Part shown: one piece after another, positions 34,440 through 47,550 of the stretch
Layout of the letters: every line of letters starts with the position of its first letter
Numbering within the stretch: the stretch's first letter is position 1
Assembly (NCBI GenBank): GCA_900239685.1
Contig: OENT01000223.1
Location: forward strand, 1 to 64,000
Direction: 5' to 3'
DNA length: 64,000 nt
Source: Rotaria macrura
Taxonomy: Eukaryota; Rotifera; Eurotatoria; Philodinida; Philodinidae
Translations under genes and position numbers: made by a program
The notes under the pieces: model-generated
Database searches by the model: none
What the model was told of the DNA's origin: nothing
What the model saw: only the letters and a program-made list of their open reading frames with translations

Positions 34440-37400
34440 ATGGAACGACGACGTTTACAGCAGCAAAGAATGAAACAGCAACAACGTTTTTGTGTAAGTC
34501 AACAAGATTTAACTGAAGCTCTAGCTCGTATTAAGCCGCAACGACGTGCAACATACAATAATATACTGAATATTTCATCATCAACATCAACATCTTCAAT
34601 AGACACATTAACAGTTCCATCTGTATCACAATTGATTAAGGACTTTGAAGCACGATCAACGTCAACACCTTATGTAAGCGCTCAAGATTTTGTACCTACC
34701 AATAATGATGTTATTTCTAACGAAGCAGAATCTAATTGTTTTCAGTCAATGTCCACAAGAGCAATAGAAACCAAGGTTAATAATGATATTAATGATGACA
34801 ATAATATTTCTTGTCTCAATAACGATAACGATCAAACACTTGAAGAAAATATACATCAAGATCAATTCATCGGCGATAAAGAACAAATGGATCAAATATT
34901 GACAGACGAACGTTACAAACATGAACTACCATCATCACCATTACCATCACATCACACTATTGAAACTAATTATATTCATAGCAATGATAATAATACAATA
35001 CCAATGATAACACGAAATCCCGATATGGATTTAACTTTAGTAAAACAACATGAGACAAATTTAGGAGAACTACTTTCAAAAGAAGCACAACTTAATAATG
35101 CTCTTGCAGATCTCATTTCATTATCGAATGATGCTGATATATCATCATCTATATCTTCATCATCACGTTCATTAACAAATATTTCTCGATGCCGACGAAT
35201 ATCCACTACTAACGATAATACAAATAGTATATCAGCAAGCATTGCTTTATTAAATAATTTACTCGAAACATTTGATTTCGATAATGACGATTACAAGAAT
35301 AAAACTACTAAGAAACATATCGATGATCAAATTAATCAAAAGGATGATGTGAAACCGATCAATATGTGTTGGTAATAGAACATTGAAAGATGAAGAGAAT
35401 ACTTTGATTAGATGTTAACTTTGATTTGCTCTTTTTTTCTTGTTTTAGTCTTATCATGCCCGATAATGTTTGCGCTAATTGCCACGAAATGTTTGCTACT
35501 AATGAACAAATTGTTAATGCTGCTGGACAAATGTGGCATACAAAATGTTGTGTGTTAGTTTCTTGATTGTTTTTGTATTCTTTATAAGTTTTCGAAGAAA
35601 TATATTTTGCAAAGAAAAATTTTCTGATTATTTTTGTTTCGCCTGTAATATGAGACGAAATGAATCAAAACAATTTTGTATTGTAGTGTTTTCATAAGCA
35701 AAACTTAAAACAGGTGTTTTATATTCATTTTCCAATTTATTCTAGGTGTGCTCAATGTTTTCAACCATTTGACAATGGCATTTATTTCGAAGTAAATTAA
35801 TTACTTAGTTGTCTTCTATATGAATTTTATATCTATTTCAATAGCATGAAGGTCGAAAATATTGTGAACGAGATTTTCAAATGTTATTTGCACCATGCTG
35901 TGCTGAATGTCGTGAGTATTTCGATTTCGTTCCTTGAAATATTATTCATGTTTGTTTTTTTTATTTTTAGAACAAGCTATTGTGGGTCACATTATTCGAG
36001 CACTTCAAAAATGTTTTCATCCAGATTGCTTTCGTTGTAAATTATGTCACATACTCTTACTTGAAATAGGTTTTTCAAATAATAACGGAAGGTTCATATT
36101 AGACTTATTTCTTTTCGTTTTTTTATTATTATTGAACAATATTATATTGATTCTTGAATGTTCTAGAGCTCTATGTCGAGAATGTCATATGAAAGAAAAA
36201 GCAAAAGATTCAAAAGAATCACAAGCAATATGTTCGATATGCCAGTAAGTTGCGAAAAAGGATTTTATTTAAAAAAAAATATGAACATAGCTGGAATTGA
36301 TATGACCCATCAGTAGGCCATAGCCTAATAGTATCAGAGATAATTAAATATGAACGTTTAAAATTTCATAGATGATCAAATATGTTGTTTTCTCTAGAAA
36401 AATTATTGATAGTAAATACATCGTATACAAGGGTGACTCTTATCATACGTATCATCTTCAATGTTCGTCTTGTCGGTTTGTGGAAAGAGATTTTCTTTTG
36501 TTCTCAAATGTAATCTATACAATGTCTTTATTATAGAAATCCATTGGATGAAAATGCTCGAGAAGTACGTGGCTTTTTATATTGTCTCTCATGTTATAAT
36601 CGACTCGATTTACCTGTATGCGCTTCTTGTCAATGTTTAATTGATGATCGAGTTGTTAGTGCTTTGGGAAAACAATGGCATGTTGAGGTTCGAATTATAA
36701 CTTGATTGAATCGAATTAATTATTTCTCTTTTGTTTGTAGCATTTTTGTTGTGCACGTTGTGCTCAACCGTTTCGTGGTAGTAAACATTATGAAAATAAA
36801 GGCTTGGCTTATTGTGAAATGGATTATTATATTCTATTTGGTTCTACATGTTTTATTTGTAATCGTATTATTACAGACGGAGGTAAAATTGTTGGAAAGA
36901 GTGATTTGAGATATCGAATGTTCAAAGATTATGATACAGACTCATGAACTAAAATCTAGTAAAACACTCACCATATGAGAAGGATAATTTTAGAAACGTG
37001 ATATTTTGTTGGACGAAATTGCACTCATTAGACTAAACAAATTTTAAGTATATTGAAATCCTGATTGGTTCTTTTCTCGAAAGTTCTATATCTTTGAAAT
37101 GAAAGAATCCTGTCGGTTAACTCTTATCAGAATATCTTATTTGGACATTCATTATGATTTATAAATTAATATTGTTCGTTTTTTTTCAAAACGATAAATT
37201 CTTATCATTAAGATTCTATAAACTTCGTTTGCTTTTATTAGCTTACACGGCATGTAACAAAAAATATTGTGCTGATCATTTCGCTTGCTCGAAATGTGAA
37301 ACAAAAATGAATGAAAAAAGTAAATTTTACAATGTTGATGCAACACCTGTTTGTAAACAATGCTATGGTAAATTACCATCAAATACACGAAAATCGGTTC

Positions 37401-37456
37401 AACAAGATCAGACGAAGAAGCCACTATCGTCGATATGCAAACAAAGTACTGTTTAA
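34440..37456 (+). CDS. LIMS1: PINCH-type five-LIM adaptor with a 310-residue N-terminal extension
   Basis: Exon 1 (34440-35371) encodes a low-complexity Asn/Ser/Asp-rich region. It splices in phase (TGTTG|GTAATA to TTTTAG|TCTT at 35449) to five LIM domains over about nine short exons. LIM1: CANCHEMF...WHTKCCVCAQC. LIM2: [34 protein letters not shown]3: CSICQKIIDS...[11 protein letters not shown]4: [23 protein letters not shown]5: [11 protein letters not shown], joined to [19 protein letters not shown] at 37242 across a 359-base intron. Order and spacing match LIMS1/PINCH. The family acts with ILK and parvin at integrin adhesions and with the Ras suppressor RSU1. The last exon adds a [12 protein letters not shown] tail. 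The extension is not in typical PINCH proteins and holds short Leu/Asp-rich helices such as [14 protein letters not shown] and [13 protein letters not shown]. Confidence 0.9.
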
Positions 37457-37980
37457 AAGAAACGAGGAATAATGCTCAGATAATATCGAGACAAATATAT
37501 TTAGACGTTTATTCTTATTAATAGTATAATAAAAAGAACAAATCAGTGAAAAGATTCGGATAAATTACAATAATATCTTAAACAAAGGTAGTGTATTAAT
37601 CTCACGTCGTGTTCATAAATTACTTTTCTTTGGCTATCGATAATTGGAACATAAGAAATCTAGCAGTCCGTTTGTATAACAATGATTCCATAAAAATAGT
37701 TCAATTTTATACTATTGTATAAGAAAAAGGGTCTCGAGTAATTTATTTTGTCTCTACATTACAACTCTAATGACTATGTTGTATTTCATCTATTTCATTT
37801 TTTGAATTATTCATTGATTTTAAAGAAAAAAAGAAAAAAAAAGTCTAATCTCGCATAATAAATGTTCTCAATTGATATCTTCTACACTTTCGAATGACTT
37901 TCTCTGATCATAAATGTTTAGTTGTGTTGTGCGCTTTTTATACTAATTAAAAAAGAAGAAAAACTATTATCCAAGCACTG
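37457..37980. other. Spacer after PINCH gene
   Basis: PINCH 3' UTR with AATAAAA near 37528, then AT-rich sequence. The start of the next gene is uncertain and could lie in the last part of this stretch. Confidence 0.4.
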
Positions 37981-38082
37981 GCACATACAATCATAACATC
38001 AAAAATATCTTCATCTTGTACGACGGATTCAACATCAACAAGTGATAGTTTTGATGAAACTGATGATCAATCAACTACTTCG

Positions 38083-39920
38083 ATGACGACAACATCCTCT
38101 AGTCGTCGTCTAAGTGGACGAAGAGAATCAAGCACTATACCAACACCACGTATTCATTCATCGATTGATACAAGTCCTAAAGCATCGAATCTAGTCAATA
38201 ATTCAAATTCAAATACAAGACGCTCAAGAAAATCAATAGACAATAAAATTCTGTGTAAGATTCATAGTTACTAATGATGAGTATCATAAGAACAAGATAT
38301 CTCTTAAATTCATCGATTATATTGAGTATTGAACTTAAAATCATCTATTGATTTCAATAGTTCATCAAGTTCTCGACTTCACTCTGGTTGACTAGCCACT
38401 AGTGTTTCTCTGTTACAGAGATAAAGTGAAAAAATATTTTAAAAAGCGAAAATCTAATTTCGTGTAGTTTTTTCATTTATACTTCTCTATAAAAGCAACC
38501 GATTGAAGAGCAAACCACGAATTTGAAACTGTAGAACGTTCCACCGATCGACAAAAGTAGGACTAAGTTAGTCAGATTTCTTCAAAACAAAAAACCGTTC
38601 AGGGAGAGGAATATTGCATGCGTCGATTACTATTCAAGTAGAGAACAATTTATGGAAATATCGTTAAAAGTTCGATACTTTCCTTAAGAATACTGCTAAC
38701 AGCAGACGTAGAAATAAGGCTGGACTACCTCCGAGCATTTCTATTCAATCAATTTTAAAAATTTACTAGGGTTATTATCTATCGAATGATACAGAGATAC
38801 CAATACAGTACCTGATGATATGCGTCATAGTACTTAACGATTTCACAATAGTGCTCAGATAGATCAAAAGGTGATTTATCATCAACGTATAAAACAAGTC
38901 GCACTTGGATGGACAAAATGAAATGATCTGTTCCTTCAGTTTCACCAATGAAAAATCTAATTTCAATATTCGAATACGTTTTCAGTACGAAAAGAATTCG
39001 AGTTTCGCAACATCAGCTAATATTTAAAAAATGTCTTGTTTCGTGTGCCAAAATATCATGAAATACCGTTGTATGGAAACGTAAAGGATACTTTCAATTA
39101 GATTTAAGTTTACGACATTATTCTAGATCCGCATGATATTATTCTTGAACCACAATCAAATAATAAAAATATCCATAGTTATATTTCACCTGTAAATGAT
39201 CTATCGTTGAATAAATCCGAAGAAAATGTTCAAAATAAATATAAAGAATTATTAATAAATTTTTTGCAAACACATCAACCATCCTACATATTTGAACCTC
39301 TTCGAAAAGAATATTATTGGACAAACGAACCGTTCAATGAAGAAAAAACTACACGACTTGATAAGTATGTTTTAATCTTTGAAAATAGAAATCAATCGTT
39401 TATAGTCGTTTTTCGTTTCTATATGAATAGACTTCTGCATAGTACATCATATTTTATTCAAAGTATATTTTGGTACTTACGCATTCTATTAGCTGTATGT
39501 GTTACAATACCTATTGAAATCATCCATACAATACTTGCTGGTTTAATTAAACCCATTCTAATTCGTGTACCAATTATTATATCTGATACTTTAATGAAAC
39601 CATTCTACTCAGGTCTTTTTAATGCGTTCATGTATGTTGCCTTTTTATCGTGCATGAAAATGAATATGAAAAAAAATATATTGTGAAATTTTTTTTTGTT
39701 TTCTAGTTTACCCATTGGTATTCTTCTTTGGAATACGAGTGATCTTTTTTCTAAAATGTTCGAACCATTCATTCGTACTTTTACTCTTCTATTTCAACCA
39801 TGTATTGATTGTTTTCGATCCGTTCGACAAACATCATTAAAACAAATCAATGAACAACATTTAGATAATGGTGATGGTTATCATCATATGGAAGAGAAGA
39901 AGTCAACATTGTGTGTTTAA
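38083..39920 (+). CDS. Multi-pass membrane protein of unrecognised family
   Basis: Two coding exons at 39127-39637 and about 39706-39920 join in phase (TTCAT|GTATG to TTCTAG|TTTACC). They encode DIILEPQSNN..., then hydrophobic segments FWYLRILLAVCVTIPIEIIH, TILAGLIKPILIRVPIIISD and AFILPIGILLWNTSDLF, then FEPFIRTFTLLFQPCIDCFR and a charged tail. An upstream Ser/Thr/Arg-rich frame (38083-38253, MTTTSSSRRLSGRRESS...) ends in a plausible donor (CTGT|GTAAGA). It may be the first exon across an 870-base intron, but that join is my inference. The frame is also open upstream to about 37960 without an ATG. I recognise no family; Trp/Pro-rich membrane segments and a soluble Arg/Ser-rich N-terminus are what can be seen. 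Confidence 0.55.
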
Positions 39921-42200
39921 AAGTTTCGTTTATGCTGATTTGACAAAAAAAGTACATGTGTGAATACGAAAGTTTTAGAGTACCGTTGATGTTTTGATTA
40001 ATAATTACTTGTCTTATAGATAGTTCTCATTGTCGTGAATTGTTGAATCACGTATAATAAATAGAAAAACGAATACATTGTAAAGATTAGGCAAGAAACT
40101 GTGGTAAGAAGCGAAGAAAAACAACAAGTAGATCATTTTGGACAACCTGTAATATTCTATCGAATGATACACATTCGCATGAAATATAAATTTCATGGCA
40201 CTGACTAGATTCGATTTTTTGTGGAATTATAATTTAATAAGTACAGTAAAGTGTTTCTATTTGTGAATACCTCTTAATATTGATTGGTCCGGAATCCGTC
40301 CGATAAAATTTTCACTAAAAATTAACCTCTACATTTATAAACACCTTCTCATTCTGAACAGCGAGAGTTTATTTCTAGTTCGACGAGTAACAACAACCTC
40401 TATAATACGTGAGTAATGTTCATACTCTATCACTTATGTGGAGAACGAAAAAAGAATAGACATTATATTTTGTGTTCATAGTCAGTTGTATAAAAATGGT
40501 TTCATACGTATTGATTTGCCTTCGATCAAATAGATCAGTTTATACAGTAGAAAGGTGATTGCAAATGAATACTTATCATTTGAAACACGGACAATTAGAA
40601 ACCATCATATAGTAAGCACTATTGTGATTAGTATCAACGTGGCGATGCCAATATCGACATTGGTACACAGCTTGAAATATCTCATTTTGAATGAATGAAC
40701 GAGAGAAAGTTAGGATATGTTATATTTTATTATTATCAGCCGTTAAATCTCATAGTTGATGTTCATGTTCACTCTTTTTAACAGTAGTTTAATGGATAGA
40801 ACATCATGTTAGGCAGTGGGTTCTTATTGAAAAATTGCATCCCAATCGGTAGTCATTAGAGAGAAACAATCAGTTATCTTAATTTTCTTTCCAAAAGATT
40901 ACAATTTGTAAGCTAATAAAATTAGTTTATTCTATCCTAGGAAAATTCACGAAAAGCATATCTCGAATCGATTTCATTTTTCATATCTTCAGATTAGGTT
41001 TTCTTTTGATGAAATAAAGGTTTGTAAAAGTATGTACAATTTCAAACGGGTAGGCAGTGTCGATTGAAAAATTCACCATGCCATCATCTAACGTCATAGC
41101 TAGTCAAGAAGAGAAGAAAAAAATATGTTAAATAGAATTGACACGTTTTTCTCCTTCTCTACGATCGATAGTCAATAGTCTGTAAGTAAAATATGCCTTT
41201 CGAATTGGTGCATAGAGTAAATCTTTTTTTATTGAATAAGAAATTAGAACTTGCTGAATAAGTTCACGATAGAGTGAGTATCACATATTTATTTATACAA
41301 TCATGCAATGAGACAATCTAAAAATATTATTCATCTCAAAGAAAAATAAGATGAGCGACTATGTTTTTTTGGATCTACTCCAAGTTCATCTTTCTAGCTT
41401 GTTTCATTCAAGAGCGATAAGGACTTTCCTAAGATTTCTGATTTCGTCTATTTAATCTTAAATTCCATAGGAAACAATCATAGGATGATACTGGTTTTTG
41501 GATTACAATTTCAGTTACAGATTATATTCTTAATCTAGTCTACATTTTGAAAATATTAAAATAATACTGACACATAGATGTAGATCGAAAGAGAACGTCA
41601 ATTTTTAATCGAACTACTAAATCGAAAGGGAAGATAAGTTTAGAAATAGCTTCGGAATATCATACCCAAATGTTCATGGAGGATACAGCCAATGGGTGCA
41701 TTGCAAACTAATCAAATTTTAGCATGAGCGGATGTGTCTGGGTCTTGCATTTCAACCGATGAAAATCCCATCTCACTATCTTATTCCTATGAAACGTTAT
41801 TGAAAAAAAAACCATTCATCTTTGTTTTTGAATTGGGTTAAAGTTAGCGTAAGTTTGCTTTCATAAATTCTTCATCGAAATTCAATAAATGGTTTACTTA
41901 AGAACACAAATGCTTCAGATTTCGAGATAGTGAATATCTTTATTTCGGTGGTAATTTTCTAAGTCAAAAGAATACTTTTGTACATTTAAATAAAAATCTG
42001 TAGAAATCCTTCGTTCGTTAGAATTTTTTATATTTAAAATATATGTAAAAAATCGTTTGAAATAATTAAATGTCAACTAGGTTTCTTAGATGTGTTACAG
42101 CTTCACAAGGTTTTCTATGTGATGTGATTCTTTCTTATTTCGATTATGAAGAATGATTATAAGATTTGATTTGTTATGTTTTGATTCACTTTAGAACTAT
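39921..42200. other. Gene-free 2.3 kb spacer with a tRNA-like trace
   Basis: No coding region is supported. Near 40783-40850 the sequence CAGTAGTTTAATGGATAGAA resembles a pol III A box, but the downstream B-box match (GGGTTCTTATTG) is weak. This is at best a decayed tRNA or SINE piece. The rest is AT-rich without structure I can name. Confidence 0.35.
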
Positions 42201-42998
42201 ATGCCGAGTCCATTCGTTCATGTTGGTTTTTCATTAGGCTTTGGAGTTTTACTGATGATATCAACAAAAGGATCTTTTACTCCTGTTCATTGTCTAATAT
42301 TAACATTGAATGGATCATTTGGACCAGACATCGGGACATTCATTAAAATATGTTTTAATACTATGTTGCCGATCATAGCGGATAAGGCTATGTTTTGGAT
42401 TCATAATAATGTTGTATACACTTTGCTCATTGCTCCTGTGATGGCAGTATTGTACTCGAAACTCTTAAGAAAAATGATATCTTTGAAATGGATAGCATCA
42501 ATGAATGATGATCTTATTGATAGTGCCAGAAATAATGAAACAGAAATCAATCGATTACCGTTGAAAATCAAACATTGCTATTTCTTAGCTATTTCTGGAT
42601 GCTTACTACATTTTCACTTGGATTATATATTTGAAGAAGATGGTCAAAATGCTTTCTATAGATGGATTTTATCAACCGGATATTTTAAACAACCGACTCC
42701 ACCTTTAATGACGTTGTCTATGATTTGTCTTCTATTAGCTACTGTGGTGTTATTTTTTGGATTTTCATGGATTCATCTTTTTTCTTCTATTTCGAAAGAA
42801 TCGTTCAATGTTCGTTTGACATACACAGTTTATTTATTTCTAGGTACTTTTTGTTCTTATTTTGTGTTTTTATTTATTTCACAAGTGATTCTTGGAAATG
42901 TTGCTGTTATTGGTGAGGAAGCAGATTTAGGAGTACTCGTTTTTATGATCGGATTTCATTTTTTACCTTTTATCCTGTGTCTACTTTCTATACCTTAG
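42201..42998 (+). CDS. Multi-pass membrane protein, possibly DUF457/YdjM-like
   Basis: Single-exon frame of 265 residues, MPSPFVHVGFSLGFGVLLMI to CLLSIP, with five or six hydrophobic segments. Polar residues recur within the membrane part: PSPFVHVG, NGSFGPDIGTF and HFHLDYIFEEDGQ. His/Asp motifs in the pattern H...PD...H-HLD are reminiscent of the bacterial and eukaryotic 'membrane-bound metal-dependent hydrolase' family (YdjM/DUF457), but the match is by eye only. The start is chosen at the first Met of the open frame, where the hydrophobic N-terminus begins; an upstream non-coding exon is possible. The frame is intact with coding-like composition, so it is likely a real gene with an uncertain role. 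Confidence 0.65.
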   Translation: MPSPFVHVGFSLGFGVLLMISTKGSFTPVHCLILTLNGSFGPDIGTFIKICFNTMLPIIADKAMFWIHNNVVYTLLIAPVMAVLYSKLLRKMISLKWIASMNDDLIDSARNNETEINRLPLKIKHCYFLAISGCLLHFHLDYIFEEDGQNAFYRWILSTGYFKQPTPPLMTLSMICLLLATVVLFFGFSWIHLFSSISKESFNVRLTYTVYLFLGTFCSYFVFLFISQVILGNVAVIGEEADLGVLVFMIGFHFLPFILCLLSIP

Positions 42999-44215
42999 TA
43001 AACATTCTTCTATCTATTGAACATAAAACAAATATCGAGAAAAACTATAGCACGAAGATTTCAATGGTATGCATTCAAACTTGGAGAATATTCTAAATTG
43101 ATTTTTTAACATACAGAATAGAAAAAAAACCGTTGAGTATCCGTAAATGACCCCATGAAAATATACACTAAGTCTCCAAAGTACTAAAACATACTTATGT
43201 AATTTAAAAAAAACTTCCTGACGTTGATGAAATCTAATCGGTTTATATATTTTACTTCAAATTATGAGACGAAACGGTGGAAAATCAAAATGTGATTTGA
43301 AGTGCAACATAAGGGACACATTCTGATACCTATGGATAAGAGAATTTCCATACATTTTATGTTCATAGAATGAAATTATAATTACATTCCATATAGAAAT
43401 AAAAAAATTGCAACTAGAGTTCGATCTTAATGAAATAGCCTTGATTGTTATCATATCATCTCAGAAAGATGATTTCGTATATCTATGTTTACATTAAGAT
43501 GACTTTAGACTTGTGTCAATAATTTCTAGTGAATAGTACATTTGAGTGAAATTTTGTGATAAGTAAACCATCATGATGATTCTGACGATGATATTTCTAT
43601 GTGCCATGCAACCAATGTCTGTAAAAATATGCATCGGTCTCCACAATGAATTTAATTGTTAATTGATTGAAAATGTTTTCACATAGGGACTGGATAATTC
43701 GTAAACACAAATATAAAAAAAGTAGTTCATTACTCTTACTCAGCAATATCCTATGTTTTATCACGTTCAAACACTCTCGAAATGAAAAATGAACAAAGAT
43801 TTTTTTCGTTTCTAGAGTCTTATTAACTACCATCTGTCAAATAGATATTCAAGGTCATCAAAATCTGCAAAAACCTTTTTTTACAAAACAATTCTTCATG
43901 TTTCAACAAATTTTATAGAACCTTATAAGGGTCCTTGTGTTGATACACTAGTTATTGTATGCCCTAATGGGTCTATCGAGCAGATCGAAAGGTGATCAGT
44001 ACTAGATGATTGTTGCTGAAGGATCCATATACCAGAGAAACCATATGTGAATATCAAATCTTGTCTATCGACCTTGCGAACGTACACGGTATAGCACCAT
44101 CTTCAAGTACTGTTGTGTATTGAATTTTAGAAGGGATTTATCTAACTGAATTTTCATGAGATACTTTTGGAGATTATTTAAATCTTCTATAACCCACATT
44201 TGGTTTCATATTGAA
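42999..44215. other. Gene-free AT-rich spacer
   Basis: No coding region, RNA gene or distinct repeat seen. Confidence 0.45.
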
Positions 44216-44217
44216 AA

Positions 44218-44580
44218 TGGGTGTGAATTTGATTGTCGTTGTGGATGTGAGTCCTCTTAAAATACACACCGAGACCAAGACAAGAGATAACCAAAATCAT
44301 CTACACGCCAGCCTACATCCACACACCCACGATATCCGCGGACGATTAATCCGACTGGCATCACCCCGTTGGATCCTGCCCATGTAAAAAAAATTAGCAT
44401 AATAATCAGAGTATAATCGATTAATAATTCTATAAGAAACACAGATTTTAATCTGATTGTTACTCTAATTTGTTTTACATGGATATTAGAAACACATTGG
44501 ATCCGATAGGAATTATTTGCAAGTTGTCCGATTCAGTTGGAACTCTCTGGATCCAACAGAATCCCCTTAAGCAATTTTGC
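44218..44580. repeat. Word island D with an embedded 93-bp hairpin
   Basis: It begins with GGGTGTGAAT, followed by AAAATACACACCGAGA about 45 bases later. A similar pair occurs at 45299. GC-rich TCCG/GGATCC words follow (44330-44375). Next comes an inverted repeat, CCATGTAAAAAAAATTAG (44389-44406) pairing with CTAATTTGTTTTACATGG (44465-44482), then more GGATCCGAT/GTCCGATTC words to about 44575. The hairpin looks like a tiny MITE inserted into a word island, splitting it. Confidence 0.5.
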
Positions 44581-45297
44581 CGTGACTAGGTGATCGTCAC
44601 CGTATTGGCTCAAGACAGTCTGATCAAGATGAGACGGACTCATGACGACAAGTTCTAGGCATCTAAAACCAACCCAATGTGATCAGTGTTTCTAACATAA
44701 ATCTGAAATAGAGAATCCAGTAGCGAATCGTTTTTACAAACAAATCATTAGATGATACTCTGGTTTTTTTATGCAAAGTATCTCAAAATAGCGAATATGT
44801 GAATGTTGAATTATATTGATTGTAATTATGTGATACCATTTGAAAATGAAGATGGAGATTTACTCAAAATAATTTCGATTTCGGTCACGATTTTATTAAG
44901 AATGGATGATGGAATAGAATCGAATGTGTATGTAGATGATAATGGCGAAGACACTTTTAGTGACGATGTCTCTACTCAAAGACCATTACCACAAACTTAA
45001 AAGAAGCCGATCAGAAACTGAACGAGAAGTTTTGTTTAGCCGAAAGCGACACCAAAGGCCACCCCTTTCGCAATAAAAGGAGAAAGAGATCTAAATCCAA
45101 TATTACGAAAGGAGCTTATTCGCATCTTATTACTACATCACGAATGAGTCCAAAATAAACTTAAACAAGAGAGAAAAAGCCCTCGTAAAACTAGAGCCAA
45201 AATAAATATAAAATAAACCTCATCTTGCTCATATACGAATGGAAAACGAGATAGAAGTGATTGTAAAGAGAATAGATCAGATTGTTGTTCGATATTG

Positions 45298-45552
45298 ACG
45301 GGTGTGAATCATTTGAAAATACACACTGAGATTGAGATCTAGACGCATAAAACCGTCCATGCACCCGAACTCCAGAAATTTAGTGAACGGATCTGGTGGT
45401 TGGGTTTATTTGATTTTACCCAGTTCCTGCAGATTTCGGAGAAAACCTGATAAATCCGACAGCGCAATCCATTCACCAGATTCATGCTTCCAATTTCCCT
45501 GCATGTTCAGGTGTTTTGCTGCGGGAAACGGCTCGTACTTCTCGGCCTGAGT
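45298..45552. repeat. Word island E with TACCCAGTTCC edge
   Basis: A GGGTGTGAAT...AAAATACACACTGAGA block (45300-45333) repeats the start of island D at a spacing of about 1.08 kb. At 45417 TACCCAGTTCCTGC resembles the TACCCAGGT edges of islands A and B. It is followed by TTTCGG/AATCCG/GCGGGAAACGG words to about 45550. The word repetition is weaker than in A-C, so this may be an older copy. A 72-residue frame through it is not a gene. Confidence 0.4.
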
Positions 45553-45559
45553 TATATTT

Positions 45560-47395
45560 GTTGTTCAAAAAAAAAAAACGATTTCTTCTATTTGGATTGA
45601 AGTGTGCTAGTATAAAAACAGCATGGAGGATAGAAATTGAAAGGCGTTTCCCACTTTAGGGTTAATGCCTGTGGAACATAAAAAATCTTTCGTTTTGGAA
45701 CTTTTTTCAAAACCATTCGATAGATTCTATGAATCATCAATGAAATTTGACTAATCTGATTTTAAATACATAAATGAATAGAAATAGTTGACGGATCGTT
45801 GAGTTAACACAACATATACGTCATTTGTGAAAATGCAAAACAGACATTTATTAAAAGGTCTTTTTTATTACATTGAAGTCACCCTTCTGTAGCGAATGAT
45901 ACAGCTCGCGAGCCCTTGTAATGTAATTTGTTATTATCAGAATGAACGACACAGTGCATCTCTCATTGACAAAGGAAAAACCTCGATCAGTTGTTTACTT
46001 AAAATGAACTACTAGTTAACTAAAAAGTTTGCCATACCATTCGATATGAAAATTCGAAGCCTATTCTTTATTAATATCTTCGATAATGTTTTCAAAGCCA
46101 TTCGATTGTACTTCTTCACTGACATTGGCATAAAGAATTTAGTCATGCCTATTAAACTCTAGATCCATATGAAAAACTCATTTAAGAAAAATAATCGTAT
46201 CCGATTTTTTTGTCTCAATACAAACATGTCATAGAGTCATTATCCATTGACATGATCTAGAAATGTGAAAGTCAAAAACTACTCGTGTAGGCTCATCTGT
46301 CGTATTAATAACGTTTGTTGTGTGATTCTTATTTTGACAGCGCACTTGTCGACGGAAAGTCATGTAAGTCGATAATTTATTCGACGAGTCAATACAGAAA
46401 TAGTAGAAAAATTAAGTTGTCTCACTCTTTATATATGTGATAGTTAACATGAGAGTTCAGTTGAACTAGAATTCTTAGAAAGGAAAAAAACCCAAAGCTG
46501 ACAGATCGGTTTAAAATAGTTTTCATCACTGTAATATAATAAATGAACGCCTATGGTTTCTGTGATGTCGTCAATATAGGATTTTTTCAATAATGAAATA
46601 TAATTACATTCGAAAAAATTGCCAGTGGATATTTGTTCATCTTCTTGCGGTAGATAACAAAAACGGTTTATACTGTAGCATCTCAAATAAATTTGATCGA
46701 TTACAGTTACAACCAACATTTCTTCCTTTGCTTTCTCGTAATTATCAAACTGGAAAAACTATCAACATTTCAATTGATATTCATATTTAGCTGTTTATTG
46801 ATTCAATATATGTCATTGTTTCCTGTAGCATCCGAGGTTATCAGAAAAATGAAACTTCAAATTTGAAGTAAAACTGTGAGTTTAGGCGGACTTTAACTTT
46901 ACAAGCTTTCACTAATAAATTGACACGTCTTGAACAATGTCTGTCCAAAATATGAGAAATTCAAAGCATAGATTTTCATCATAACTATTGAATAAAGCAT
47001 GAATTTTTCACTTCTATATAACTCAACTGAAGTTTTTCACAATATTTGAATTTTCTTTTAATGAACATTAGGATTAATAACGTATACCATTGCATAGAGT
47101 TTGAGGTCGAAATTTGAATAGTTCCTTTTTCCGAAAATCTAGGATTCTATAGAACAAAGAATTTAAAAAGCTGTTAGCGCAATCCCTTACGGGATTAAAA
47201 ATGTGAAACACGATGTAATTGTTTTTATCAGTCACAGAAATCTTGCTTTCTTTCATGAACCCTGCTAGCCAATTACTCATGATTTCTCACTGACCTACTA
47301 GATCTGGAATAAAGAAGGAGCTAATTTACTCTCATCAGAAATTAGTGACATATATTCAGTAATCCTGTACCATAGATCGATGACGTTCCGTGACG
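45560..47395. other. Gene-free AT-rich spacer
   Basis: No supported gene. The frame at 46444-46719 on the minus strand and its plus-strand shadow lack motifs. Confidence 0.4.
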
Positions 47396-47399
47396 CCAT

Positions 47400-47550
47400 T
47401 GGGGGCCGTCTATCACTTGTGCGACGGCCTTCAATCCTATCGGTAACGGTCTGTGATGGGTAAATGACCTGTCGGTAACGGTCTGTGATGGGGGAATCAC
47501 CTGCCGGTAACGGTCTGTGACGGGTAAATCGCCTGTCGGTAACGGTCTGT

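Noticed and set aside
40783-40850. Possible tRNA gene
   Set aside because: A-box-like start only; the B box is weak and no cloverleaf could be drawn.
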